Below, in pieces: positions 50,727 through 59,789 of a stretch of 64,000 bases of DNA. This stretch comes from Maridesulfovibrio sp965230075. GTDB lineage: Bacteria > Desulfobacterota > Desulfovibrionia > Desulfovibrionales > Desulfovibrionaceae. Each line of letters starts with the position of its first letter. Within the stretch, counting starts at the first letter, position 1. Location of the stretch: assembly GCF_965230075.1 (NCBI RefSeq), contig NZ_OZ245945.1, forward strand, positions 3,162,001-3,226,000. Reading direction: 5' to 3'. The notes under the pieces were generated by a model, which saw only the letters and a program-made list of their open reading frames with translations, made no database searches and was not told where the DNA came from. The translations under genes and the position numbers were made by a program.

Positions 50727-50759
50727 AATCCCCCTGCCGCACCAAACGACAGGGGGATT
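50727..50759 (-). terminator. Terminator of the cysK-cysRS-like fusion gene
   Basis: AATCCCCCTG/CAGGGGGATT stem, followed on the minus strand by TGTTTTTTAAT, 26 bp after the stop codon. Confidence 0.85.
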
Positions 50760-50784
50760 CCTAATTACTAAATCCAAATAAATC

Positions 50785-53079
50785 CTACCTAACCCGAAAA
50801 ACCCGCGCCCCCTCGGAACTGTCCTCTACGTTGAAGCCGAGTTCGAGAAGCTTGTCGCGCAGACCATCGGCAGTGGCGAAGTCTTTGTTTGCTCGGGCAA
50901 GCTCGCGTTGCTCCAATAAGTCCTTAGCCTCTTCCGGCAGGGAAGTGAACGGCACGGGCATGGCCTCGTGGTCGAGGATGCCTAAGATGTCGTCGACTTC
51001 AAGAAGCTGATCGAGGCAGAACTTTGCTTCCTTGGCGGAGAGCTTTCCGCTGCCCAGCTGGGAATTGATGGTCTTGGTGAAGCTGAACAGGATGGGCCAG
51101 AAGCGGTGCAACATGAGGTTATCGTTCAGGGCCTGCGAAAGACCGGACTTGAGGGTGAAGACCTCCTGATCGATATCCTCGGAAAGCTGCCCTGAATCCC
51201 CGGCATGTGTGCTCAGACCTGCGGCAAGATCCTGCAATTTCTGCTGGTTCTTGACCCACATGGAAATGGACTGTTCGCTGCAAACCAGCGGCTTCTTATA
51301 GGATGACGAGAGCATCCACATACGCACAGCGATGGGCTGACCGGACTGCTCAAGGAGTTCATCTACGCAGGGCAATACCGGACCGCCGGGAAGTACCGGC
51401 TGGGCCACCATCCATGCCTGTGGAGAGACTCCGGCCCCGGCCCAGATGGCGCGCAGATTTTCCAGATGTGGAAAGCGGTGAATTTCCCCCGCCAGCACAA
51501 GGCTCACACCGGGCAATCCTTCAAGGGCGGTTACACCCTGCTGCATGAACCAGCTGGGGCGCACATTGCCCCACTCTGTCTCGATGATGTCACCGAGCTT
51601 GAGGTCCTGCAGAGTGGCCCGCTTGAGCAGGGTGAAATCACGCGGATTTTCCTTTACGTAATCATCCATATCCACGGTCTTGCCGAGACTGACTTTATCG
51701 ATATCCATGTTGGACATCTGGCCGTAGCCCTTGTCGCGGGAAATGTCGAAATATACGGAACGCAACTTCTCATAAGCCAGCCCGTGAGCCAGCAATGCGC
51801 GGCAGAGTTCCACGGTACGATCTACGGATTCCGAAGCACGCTCAAATCGCATGGATTTCCGCACGCCCAGCAGAGAAGCAGCCTTGCGTACGGCAGTGGC
51901 GATCTCAGTGGAAAATGTCTCCCGATCCACACCACGCTCACGGGAAGCTGCAAGGGTCTGGTCTTCAAGGTCAGCCAAGCCTACCAAAGCGGAAACCTTG
52001 GCTCCCTCGCGCTCCAGATGGCGGGCCAGAACATCAAGCAATACTATACGCCTGAACACCTCAGGATCGTAAGGATTATCAAAAGACGGTCCCATGGTAA
52101 AAAGACCTGTTTCAGCTTCGGAAATGGAAAGGACCCGGTCCTCTCCGCTACTCTGGTCAAAAAGTTTCGGTCCCTTGAGGGCCTGCGGACGGAACAAAGG
52201 AGTGGAAAGATAGCGTTCACCGCCATCAGGGAAAATGGTTACCACCAGCCCGTCTTCAAGCTCAGAGGCGATGGCGGCAGCCCCGGCCATGGCAGCCCCG
52301 GAACTCATACCCACAAATACGCCCTCTTCCTTGGCAAGACGGCGACAGGATTCAAAAGCGTCATTGTCCTGCACCCGGATGATACGGTCCAGCTTCTGCT
52401 TGTCGTAGATACCGGGAGGATAGGACTCCTGCATATTCTTGAGGCCCTGAATCTTGTGTCCCGGCTCAGGCTCCACAGCGATCATCTGGATATCCTTGTT
52501 CAGCTCCTTAAGCCGCTTGGTGATACCCATGACCGTTCCGGTAGTGCCTAGACAGGCTACAACGTGGGTTACTTTACCTTCGGTCTGATCCCAGATTTCC
52601 TGTCCGGTTCCTTCATAATGAGCCTCGATGGAGGCTTCATTATTGTACTGATCCATGAGCAGGTATTTCTCCGGTTCCTCACGGTAGAAACGGTAAGCCT
52701 GTTCAATGGCCCCGTCCGTGGCAAGGTGTCCGGGTGTAAGCATGATCTCGGCCCCGTAAGCACGCATGATCATCTTACGCTCTTCGGAAGCAGTCTCGGG
52801 CATGATCAGCATCAGCTTGTAACCACGCACCGCACAGGCCATGGCCAGCCCGATCCCGGTGTTCCCGGAAGTGGCTTCAATGATGATTTTATCCGGGGTC
52901 AGCTCCCCGCTCTTCTCGGCCTTGCGGATCATGGCCCCGGCCGCACGGTCCTTGATGGAACCGCCGGGGTTCATGGCTTCCAGCTTAGCCAGAATCTTGA
53001 CATTTTTATTGGGATTGAGGCCCCGCATCTCAACAAGGGGGGTTCCGCCGACCAGCTCAAGAATATCACGAGCAAACAT
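50785..53079 (-). CDS. Cysteine synthase fused to a degenerate cysteinyl-tRNA synthetase-like domain
   Basis: 764 residues. Residues 1-300 are an O-acetylserine sulfhydrylase: Lys43 in GGSIKDRAAG binds PLP, with SGNTG (71-75), GTTGT (178-182) and PDGGERY (284-290). Residues 312-764 align with CysRS, but GLFTMGP (325-331) stands where CysRS has YVCGPT, no HIGH is present (DPEV, 338-341), WFMQQ (510-514) replaces WHIEC, and KMSKS is replaced by GGPVL (565-569). FPHLEN (536-541) and the anticodon-binding part (SSSYKKPLV, 591-599) remain. The tRNA synthetase part is thus unlikely to aminoacylate. A regulatory or tRNA-sensing role for the enzyme is my inference. Confidence 0.9.
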   Translation of the reverse strand: MFARDILELVGGTPLVEMRGLNPNKNVKILAKLEAMNPGGSIKDRAAGAMIRKAEKSGELTPDKIIIEATSGNTGIGLAMACAVRGYKLMLIMPETASEERKMIMRAYGAEIMLTPGHLATDGAIEQAYRFYREEPEKYLLMDQYNNEASIEAHYEGTGQEIWDQTEGKVTHVVACLGTTGTVMGITKRLKELNKDIQMIAVEPEPGHKIQGLKNMQESYPPGIYDKQKLDRIIRVQDNDAFESCRRLAKEEGVFVGMSSGAAMAGAAAIASELEDGLVVTIFPDGGERYLSTPLFRPQALKGPKLFDQSSGEDRVLSISEAETGLFTMGPSFDNPYDPEVFRRIVLLDVLARHLEREGAKVSALVGLADLEDQTLAASRERGVDRETFSTEIATAVRKAASLLGVRKSMRFERASESVDRTVELCRALLAHGLAYEKLRSVYFDISRDKGYGQMSNMDIDKVSLGKTVDMDDYVKENPRDFTLLKRATLQDLKLGDIIETEWGNVRPSWFMQQGVTALEGLPGVSLVLAGEIHRFPHLENLRAIWAGAGVSPQAWMVAQPVLPGGPVLPCVDELLEQSGQPIAVRMWMLSSSYKKPLVCSEQSISMWVKNQQKLQDLAAGLSTHAGDSGQLSEDIDQEVFTLKSGLSQALNDNLMLHRFWPILFSFTKTINSQLGSGKLSAKEAKFCLDQLLEVDDILGILDHEAMPVPFTSLPEEAKDLLEQRELARANKDFATADGLRDKLLELGFNVEDSSEGARVFRVR

Positions 53080-53256
53080 TTTATCTAATCCTTTCAGCTA
53101 ATTATCTTTAAGAAAATGAATTTAAGGCCGCGTCCTTTTTACTTCTGGCAGTCATTTTGCAAACAAGGGGCAGAGGATCATCAGTGTTTGAAATCCGGGG
53201 CAAGGAATGAACCCGGCTAAGTACAGCTAATAAACAGTCTGCCAAGGACGGAACAA

Positions 53257-55020
53257 ATGTCAGCCTATCCTTTTCTTAAAGACAACATCGAAGCTCTTGC
53301 AACATACAACCCGCCCTTTTATTCCTGGCTGAGCAGTCAGGATATTGACGAAGAGAAACTGCAGGAATCTCTCTTCAAGAATAAGTGGAACATTCTCGAC
53401 TGGAAAATGGAAAACGGCAGCGGAATGTTCGAATCCGTCCCGCCCAATATGATTTATAAGAGCTGGGAGGCCAAAGACAAGCCCGAAACCAGTGCCACAT
53501 TCATAGTAGGCTGCAACGTGGGCTACGGTCTCAATCAAGTACTGATGAACACTCCCGACACCCACAAGGTCATTGTCAGCGAACCGAATCCGGAAATGCT
53601 GCTCGCCTGTCTGGGCCAGACCGACTACCGCCCTTTCATGAAAGCTGGAAAGCTCCATTTTTGCCCAGTCGATGAAAACAGCCTGATGAGTATCATTAAA
53701 GAACTCGACCTTCAATTCGTATACGGCAAAATTTATTTGCGGCTGGATATGCCCAGTCAGCAGTTGGGACCGGAATACGCCCGCTGGTCCTCCACCATCC
53801 ACAATAAGCTGGAATCCTTTACCGTGGAAATGACCACCCTGCGATTGAAGCAGGATGTCATGGTCGGCAACGAACTGGATAACTTTTCACGCATCCTCGG
53901 CGACGGCAGTATTGCCCCGCTCAAGGGAGCAGGACGCGGCATGGGCGCGGTAATTCTCGGCGCTGGCCCTTCTCTGGCTCAGTTCGGCCCTGAACTGGCA
54001 AAAAATCCCGGACAAGCCATATTCACAACCTCGCTTCAGGGTCTTCCCGCTGTACAGAAAACCGGAATCAAACCCCACTTCTGCATTGGTATTGACTATA
54101 ACGCCTCTATGGGCCGGGTATACGACCAGCTGGATCATGAATGGGCAAAAGACATCCCGCTCATCTACTCCACCAAGCTGGACCACAAAGTACTTGCCGC
54201 CTACCCCGGACCGACCATCCCCATGTGGACCGTAGGTGGACTGGGAACTTTTGCCCTGACCAACCACGAAGAAATTTTTGACGCAGGTAGTAACGTCAGT
54301 ATCACCCTGGCAAGATTTCTCGACTGGTGCGGCTTCAGCCAGATTTTAATGGTCGGACAGGACTTCGCATGGAAAGGCAAAGTCTCTCACGCTTCCGGTC
54401 ACCAGAACTCCGGCGCAAATTACAACCCGGCTATGCTGGTGGAGCTGGAAAACGCGGACGGTGAAAAGCTGACCTCCACCATCCAGTACATAACTTCGAA
54501 ACGTGAAATGGAAGCCGACATCAAAAAATTGAACACACCGTTTTTCAACCTTTACGGCGGCTGCGCAGTCATCGACGGTGTCCGCAATGTAGATATGAAC
54601 GAAGTCAACATGGAAGGGTTGCTCTCGGCTGTTCCGGGCAGCATGGACCGTTTCAGGACAGCCATGAACATGACCGCCACCCCGCGCAATATACCTGTAT
54701 TCGAACCGCGCAGCCCCAAGTGGACCTCATCGCTGAATCACGTAACCAAGAGGCTGGAAAAACTTTTCCGCAAGCATGGCAAGAATCAGGAAGAAATCCA
54801 CAAGGCGCTCCACGAAGTCTATTTCTTCATCAGGCAGGACATGCTTTACTTGCCCTACCTGTATAATGAGATCCTAGATATGGCAGGGCTGGCCAGAGCC
54901 AAGTCACACTACGTGCCCAAGGACCTGCCCCACTACAAAAAGATCATCAAAAAAATCCTGACCAAAGTCCGCCACATGGACCGGGCCATGAATGTGTCCG
55001 GCAACCGCAAAGCGGCCTGA
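53257..55020 (+). CDS. DUF115 motility-associated protein (Maf-like glycosyltransferase)
   Basis: 587 residues. The central part carries the DUF115 motif MGAVILGAGPSLAQFGPEL near residue 230 and FTTSLQGLPAVQKTGIKPHFCIGID, FDAGSNVSITLARFLDWCGFSQILMVGQDFAW. Members of this family (Maf, motility accessory factors) transfer nonulosonic or related sugars to flagellin. A Rossmann-like N-terminal part precedes it. AAGGA lies ten bases upstream of the ATG. Monocistronic, closed by the terminator at 55067-55104. Flagellin is the likely target but its gene is not in the window. Confidence 0.85.
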   Translation: MSAYPFLKDNIEALATYNPPFYSWLSSQDIDEEKLQESLFKNKWNILDWKMENGSGMFESVPPNMIYKSWEAKDKPETSATFIVGCNVGYGLNQVLMNTPDTHKVIVSEPNPEMLLACLGQTDYRPFMKAGKLHFCPVDENSLMSIIKELDLQFVYGKIYLRLDMPSQQLGPEYARWSSTIHNKLESFTVEMTTLRLKQDVMVGNELDNFSRILGDGSIAPLKGAGRGMGAVILGAGPSLAQFGPELAKNPGQAIFTTSLQGLPAVQKTGIKPHFCIGIDYNASMGRVYDQLDHEWAKDIPLIYSTKLDHKVLAAYPGPTIPMWTVGGLGTFALTNHEEIFDAGSNVSITLARFLDWCGFSQILMVGQDFAWKGKVSHASGHQNSGANYNPAMLVELENADGEKLTSTIQYITSKREMEADIKKLNTPFFNLYGGCAVIDGVRNVDMNEVNMEGLLSAVPGSMDRFRTAMNMTATPRNIPVFEPRSPKWTSSLNHVTKRLEKLFRKHGKNQEEIHKALHEVYFFIRQDMLYLPYLYNEILDMAGLARAKSHYVPKDLPHYKKIIKKILTKVRHMDRAMNVSGNRKAA

Positions 55021-55066
55021 AAGGATCAATCTGAGAATAACGTCCAGTAAGTTAATCCATCATAAG

Positions 55067-55104
55067 AAAGTCCCTTGCAGCACCTGCCCGCTGCAAGGGA
55101 CTTT
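55067..55104 (+). terminator. Terminator of the DUF115 gene
   Basis: AAAGTCCCTTGCAGC pairs with GCTGCAAGGGACTTT (15 bp) around an 8-base loop. No long T run follows (CGCATTTTGG). Confidence 0.8.
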
Positions 55105-55193
55105 CGCATTTTGGATAATATCAAAAAACAGCGTTGACATTTATATCACATAGAACACATTAGTTCAAGAATCATCAGCTTAAGGAGATATTT

Positions 55194-55709
55194 ATGATTC
55201 GGTTAATGAAGATTATGGTCATGGTGACTGCTATGGTAATATTTGCTTGCGGAAGTGCGCTGGCGCAATGCAACGATTGCAACTTTAACGCTCAAGGAGG
55301 AACAACCGTTCCCGGTTTTCTATATTACTACACAAACTCAAACACATTTAGTCTAGCATATATAACTTTAACAAATACTTCATCGAATACTATTTGCTGC
55401 CGCGTCAATACATATGGATCTGATGGTGAAGATTTAACATCGTGGTCCGTAGTAAAAAAGGGTGGAGTTGAATGGACAACAGTACTTACTGGAGCTGGCT
55501 CATTTGAAATTCCTCCACATGAAACAAGGTGCTATATTGCCCATCTTCCTTCTTCTCGTTACCACACTTATGCTCATGCAACAGTGCAATGGAAATCATC
55601 TGATCCATTGCAAAAAAATGCACTTATTGGAAGCTGTACCCTGCGCAACAGTAACAATGGAGTAATGACCACTTCATACATCCCGGTAAACAACGGTAAT
55701 CCTTTTTAA
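55194..55709 (+). CDS. Small secreted protein of unknown function
   Basis: 171 residues. Signal peptide MIRLMKIMVMVTAMVIFACGSALAQ with AxA-type cleavage, followed by a mature part of mainly beta strands, Ser/Thr/Tyr-rich (PGFLYYYTNSNTFSLAYITLTNTS). Cysteines occur as CNDC near the mature N-terminus, a CC pair near residue 69, and two later ones, probably disulfides in the periplasm or outside. AAGGAG lies seven bases before the ATG, and TTGACA at 55134 may be its -35. Codon use appears AT-rich compared to the neighbours. Not recognised. Confidence 0.75.
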   Translation: MIRLMKIMVMVTAMVIFACGSALAQCNDCNFNAQGGTTVPGFLYYYTNSNTFSLAYITLTNTSSNTICCRVNTYGSDGEDLTSWSVVKKGGVEWTTVLTGAGSFEIPPHETRCYIAHLPSSRYHTYAHATVQWKSSDPLQKNALIGSCTLRNSNNGVMTTSYIPVNNGNPF

Positions 55710-55722
55710 AATCTCAAAAAAA

Positions 55723-55766
55723 ACGAAAGTCCCCCCCAGCATCTGCTTGTTGCGGGGGACTTTCGT
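55723..55766. terminator. Terminator after the secreted protein gene
   Basis: ACGAAAGTCCCCC pairs with GGGGGACTTTCGT around an 18-base loop. The stem core GAAAGTCCC is shared with the 55067 terminator. Confidence 0.8.
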
Positions 55767-55839
55767 ACTAATCATCACAATCTATTTTCTTACGAAAACA
55801 TTCCTTGAATCCTCTCCCGTCAGCGTGTAAACCGTGCCC

Positions 55840-56079
55840 ATGAGTGATAATAAGCAAGACATGCCCTATCTCATGGAAGACGGCACACTGGTTGTCCCGT
55901 TCTCCTGCCCGGATCACGAATACAAGTACTGGAAAAAAGAAGGAAAAAAACTTTCCGAGGTGCTTGCGGACCTGAATACGGACAAGGAGACATGGTATAA
56001 ATTCACCACGGACAAGCACCCGGATGATATTCCTGCCAAGGAAGAATCCGCTGAAGAGTCCACGGATGGCGGGGAGTAG
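55840..56079 (+). CDS. Small acidic protein of unknown function
   Basis: 79 residues from the ATG at 55840 (MSDNKQDMPYLMEDGTLVVPF). Charged, no membrane segment, ends in an acidic tail (KEESAEESTDGGE). The segment CPDHEYKYWKKEGKKLSEVLADLN looks like a small helical fold. No good Shine-Dalgarno. The end overlaps the likely start of the PAP2 gene by 14 bp, consistent with an operon 55840-58351. Not recognised. Confidence 0.65.
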   Translation: MSDNKQDMPYLMEDGTLVVPFSCPDHEYKYWKKEGKKLSEVLADLNTDKETWYKFTTDKHPDDIPAKEESAEESTDGGE

Positions 56080-56710
56080 GGAATTGAATTCGTTCATTAA
56101 CAGAAACCTGACCCTCTGCCATTACTTTCTGGGCTCCCTGCCCCTGCTGCTGATCTTCGCTGCTCTCTGTTTCAACTTCGGCAGCGAAGCGGAAGTACTG
56201 GCCTTTTTCGAGGCCCATGCGCAGGCCCATCCGGACTTGAAATCTTTTGCCAAAATCGTAACCAACTGGGGAAATACCTGCTTTTACCCCATTTACCTCT
56301 GGTTTCTGATCACGGGTATCAAGCAACGCAAAACCGATAAGTCACGATTACGTTTTGCCCTTGTTTTTCTTGGGGTGCAGCTGGCAGTGAGCCTAATCGC
56401 CGTGCGCTTTCTAAAAATCGCCATCGGCAAGCCCCGTCCAGGCGAAGGCCCGTTCTTCGAGCCGATGTCAACCAAGGGTGTCTACCATTCCATGCCTTCG
56501 GGCCATACATGTGAAGTTTACGGGGCAAGCCTGCCCTTAATTCTACGCTACCGGAACCTGCTGCTGACTCTGGGACTGGGGACTTTCGCCGCAGCCGTTG
56601 CCTTCAGCCGCATCTACCTGACATGGCACCACCCCAGTGATGTTTTCTGCGGCTGGATGCTTGGATCAGTAGCCGGATTCGCCATTCACCTTTTTTCCAA
56701 AGAGGACTAG
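56066..56710 (+). CDS. PAP2-family membrane phosphatase
   Basis: 214 residues, about five membrane helices. The three phosphatase motifs are present: KIAIGKPRP, SMPSGHTCEV and SRIYLTWHHPSDV, with the catalytic His residues. Substrates of this family are lipid phosphates such as undecaprenyl pyrophosphate or phosphatidate. Being next to an ArnT-like glycosyltransferase suggests a role in lipid A or polyprenyl phosphate turnover. The start is uncertain: ATG 56066 (inside the previous gene) or TTG 56084, which has GGGGAG seven bases upstream. Confidence 0.88.
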   Translation: MAGSRELNSFINRNLTLCHYFLGSLPLLLIFAALCFNFGSEAEVLAFFEAHAQAHPDLKSFAKIVTNWGNTCFYPIYLWFLITGIKQRKTDKSRLRFALVFLGVQLAVSLIAVRFLKIAIGKPRPGEGPFFEPMSTKGVYHSMPSGHTCEVYGASLPLILRYRNLLLTLGLGTFAAAVAFSRIYLTWHHPSDVFCGWMLGSVAGFAIHLFSKED

Positions 56711-56713
56711 CCT

Positions 56714-58351
56714 ATGCGCTATGAAAAAAGACCGTTCATCTGGGACATAATGGAAGCCAATCCATGGCTCAGTGTCCTGTTCATCATCTTCCTGCAGTCC
56801 ATATTCACCATGGACTACCGTTCCCTCTGGTTTTCCGATGAGGTCCGCTACGCCGACGTCTACACTCAGATGAAGGACGCCGGACACTGGCTGGTCATGT
56901 ATTTAAACGGAGTTGCCTACCCGGATAAGCCTCCAATATATTTCTGGTTCCTGTCCCTGATCGACACCCTGACCCCGGCGGACGGCATCAGTGTGTTTTT
57001 CCTTGGTTCAGCACTTTCCGCAGCATTTTTCCTGCTTTCCACAGTGGCCCTTGCCCGTACCCTTGGTTGCGGACGCAAAACCGCCCTTGCCACCGGACTG
57101 GTGCTGCTAAGCAATATTTTCTTCATCGGTATCGCCCACTATTCGCGTATGGACCTGCTCTTCGGCAGTTTCATCCTCTGGGCCAATATCTGTCTGTACA
57201 AAGGATTCCAGAATGAAAATTCCGCAAAATACTTCCTCTGGGCTTTCGGATTCATGGGCATTGCAACCCTGACCAAAGGTCCCTTGGGACTGATCTTCCC
57301 CCTACTCACCGCAGTCTGTTTCCTGATCTGGAAAGGTAGAATCAAGCTGCTGCGTAACAAGAATCTGCTCAAGGGGCTTGGCATCCTGCTGGCTATACTG
57401 CTGGCATGGGTTGTGGGTGCGCTTATCGTGGACGGCTCATCTTTCATCCACAATATCTTTTACAAACAGATTTACCAGCGCGCGGTCAGCTCCTTCCACC
57501 ATGAAGAGCCTTTCCAGTACTACCTGATCGCCTTCCCTCTGGCTTGGCTGCCGTGGACACTGGCTATTTTCGCAGTACCGCTGAAAAAAATATTCTCCAT
57601 CGACCATTGGGTGAAGGTAACTTCCCAGCGCAAAGAGTCAAAAAACGAAGGCCGGGACTGGGCATGGATCATGTTCATCAGCGGCTTTGTCATGCTGACC
57701 TGCTTGAGCATTAAGGTACTGATTTACATCCTGCCCCTTTTCGCTCCCCTTGCCATGCTCACCGCACGGGGACTTTTCGGCGAAAACGGACAGGAACCGG
57801 TCATCAACTCCAAAAGATTGTGGATCGCCATCGCCGGTTTCTACCTGCTGCTCGCTGTTGCTGCACCTTTTGCCGAAGTACTGATTCCCTTTGATATCAC
57901 TCTGCACGGGTTGTCCTTTACTGTCCTTATCATGGGCCTTGCCGGACTAGCACTGCTTAGACTTAAAGAATCGGGCGCATACAAAGGTTTACTGGTTATG
58001 ACCGCTGCCATGGTCATCTGGCTGCAACCGCTGGCCCTGATTACCCTGCCCTCACTTGATCCGCTCATGAGCCCCCGCCAGACCGGTGAAATGATGAAGG
58101 AATACGTTGCAGAAGGCAGCTATCCCATGGCCCACAAAATCTATTCCGGCATTTTCTCTTACTATGCCGGGACCAATATCCACGAAACCAGCGACCTTGA
58201 AGAAATCGAAAAGGTCATCGCGGAAAAAGATAACGTGATTCTGATCATGCAGAAAAAATACTATGAGCGCTGGGAAAACAAGCCCGAAGGAATCACAGTA
58301 GTAAACGAGCAGTTCATCTCCGACAGACCTTATTTGCTGCTCAAAAAATAA
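56714..58351 (+). CDS. ArnT-like membrane glycosyltransferase (GT83/PMT family)
   Basis: 545 residues with about twelve membrane helices. The first periplasmic loop has the catalytic DE pair in SLWFSDEVRYADV, and NGVAYPDKPPIYFW, typical for ArnT/PMT-like enzymes. The C-terminal soluble part ends with VVNEQFISDRPYLLLKK. Members transfer a sugar such as 4-amino-arabinose from undecaprenyl phosphate to lipid A or to glycans in the periplasm. Three bases separate it from the PAP2 gene, so the two are coupled and probably act on the same lipid-linked pathway. Confidence 0.87.
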   Translation: MRYEKRPFIWDIMEANPWLSVLFIIFLQSIFTMDYRSLWFSDEVRYADVYTQMKDAGHWLVMYLNGVAYPDKPPIYFWFLSLIDTLTPADGISVFFLGSALSAAFFLLSTVALARTLGCGRKTALATGLVLLSNIFFIGIAHYSRMDLLFGSFILWANICLYKGFQNENSAKYFLWAFGFMGIATLTKGPLGLIFPLLTAVCFLIWKGRIKLLRNKNLLKGLGILLAILLAWVVGALIVDGSSFIHNIFYKQIYQRAVSSFHHEEPFQYYLIAFPLAWLPWTLAIFAVPLKKIFSIDHWVKVTSQRKESKNEGRDWAWIMFISGFVMLTCLSIKVLIYILPLFAPLAMLTARGLFGENGQEPVINSKRLWIAIAGFYLLLAVAAPFAEVLIPFDITLHGLSFTVLIMGLAGLALLRLKESGAYKGLLVMTAAMVIWLQPLALITLPSLDPLMSPRQTGEMMKEYVAEGSYPMAHKIYSGIFSYYAGTNIHETSDLEEIEKVIAEKDNVILIMQKKYYERWENKPEGITVVNEQFISDRPYLLLKK

Positions 58352-58375
58352 CAGCTACCCCAAAACAGCAAACCA

Positions 58376-58408
58376 CCCCGCCTTGGTATCACCGAAGCGG
58401 GGTTTTTT
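58376..58408 (+). terminator. Terminator of the PAP2-ArnT operon
   Basis: CCCCGC/GCGGGG stem followed by TTTTTTATTTTT. Confidence 0.88.
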
Positions 58409-58504
58409 ATTTTTCAAAACAAACAGTCCGTGCTATCGTCAAACCATTAGCAACAGGTACAACCGACTATACATCCGATACATTTCATATTTCCGGAGAT
58501 GATT

Positions 58505-59725
58505 ATGGGCCGCTCAAAAAACATACTTTTCATCGACAACGATAAAGCTCAGCTGGAAATGCTCGATAAACAGCTAAGTGCCTTGAAAAAACGCTGGCAG
58601 GTTGATTACGCTTCAAACAAAGATGAGACCATGGCCCTGCTCAGGACGAGACCCTATGATATCATTGCCATGGAACTTCAAGTCGACGGTTTCGAAGGAG
58701 ATGAACTCCTTGATGAAATCAAGTACCGCCAGCCCGGAAGTATTCGTTTCATTATTTCCGAATCAGTAAATTCAGAGAACTGCCTGAAATTTGTTAAATA
58801 CGCCCATCAATTCATAACCAAACCATATCCACAGTCGGAATTAATCGGAAAAATCAAAAAAAGCCTGCGTCTAAAGAACGTATTCCTTAATGAGAGAGCG
58901 GCAAAGGGAATTGCTTCAATTGAAGAACTCCCCACCATGCCGGAACTCTTTATGAAGCTTGAAAGAGAGCTGAGCAAAGAAGATGTGCTGATAAGCAATA
59001 TCGGCAAAATGATCGGTGAAGACATGAGTATGACCGCAGGACTGCTCAAGCTGGTAAATTCACCGTTTTTCGGCCTCTACTCCAAAGTGACCAACCCGGA
59101 GCAGGCTGTTACCCTGTTGGGTTTGGACAACCTCAAAGGGCTAGTGCTCGGAATCCACCTCTTCAACTCAACTAAAGAAGTCAATATTGATTTTTCCATA
59201 GAGGAACTGGGAAAACACTGCCAATACACAGCCTTGATGGCTCGATCCATCATTAAAGCTGAAGGCGGAAGCAATGAACAGGCCGAACACACCTTTCTTT
59301 CCGGATTTCTGCATGACATCGGCAAGCTGGTCCTCGCCACATCCTATCCGGAAGAATACTCGACCATCCTGAGCATTGTTCGTGATTCCAATATACCAAT
59401 ACAGGAAGCGGAAAAAGATATCCTGAGCTTCACCCATGCGGAAGTGGGAGCCTACCTACTGGCTATCTGGGGATTCGAAGAGGACATAATTGAAGCCATA
59501 TACTGCCACCATGATCCGCAGCGACTGGGCAGTGTGGACTTAAGCCCCGCCGTAGCCATCCATGTAGCTAATTCATTTGATCATGAATTGAGGGTTAAAA
59601 ACAGTGATTATGCCCCGCATCTTCTCTCGGCTGAATGGCTGGAACAAAATAAATTCAGTGCCAAACTTCCGGAATGGCTGCAAATATGCGCTGAAATCAT
59701 GGAAGAAGAAACAGACGAAACATAA
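58505..59725 (+). CDS. Receiver-like domain protein with HDOD domain
   Basis: 406 residues. The N-terminal receiver (residues 1-120) has the acidic pair in FIDNDK and the Lys in FITKPYPQ, but the phosphoacceptor position reads AMELQVDGFEG, giving Glu57 instead of Asp. The C-terminal HDOD domain (from about residue 140: IEELPTMPELFMKL, LLKLVNSPFFGL, FLSGFLHDIGKLVL, IYCHHDP) retains HD-like residues. Such proteins act in signalling of motility or c-di-GMP. The start is ATG 58505, since the ATG at 58499 directly abuts the CCGGAG Shine-Dalgarno. Confidence 0.88.
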   Translation: MGRSKNILFIDNDKAQLEMLDKQLSALKKRWQVDYASNKDETMALLRTRPYDIIAMELQVDGFEGDELLDEIKYRQPGSIRFIISESVNSENCLKFVKYAHQFITKPYPQSELIGKIKKSLRLKNVFLNERAAKGIASIEELPTMPELFMKLERELSKEDVLISNIGKMIGEDMSMTAGLLKLVNSPFFGLYSKVTNPEQAVTLLGLDNLKGLVLGIHLFNSTKEVNIDFSIEELGKHCQYTALMARSIIKAEGGSNEQAEHTFLSGFLHDIGKLVLATSYPEEYSTILSIVRDSNIPIQEAEKDILSFTHAEVGAYLLAIWGFEEDIIEAIYCHHDPQRLGSVDLSPAVAIHVANSFDHELRVKNSDYAPHLLSAEWLEQNKFSAKLPEWLQICAEIMEEETDET

Positions 59726-59727
59726 AA

Positions 59728-59766
59728 GAACAGCCCATCAAATCCACACGGGCTGATGGGCTGTTC
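59728..59766. terminator. Terminator between the HDOD gene and nadE
   Basis: GAACAGCCCATC pairs with GATGGGCTGTTC (12 bp) between convergent genes. Confidence 0.8.
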
Positions 59767-59789
59767 ATGTAAATTCAAAACAGAAAAGA

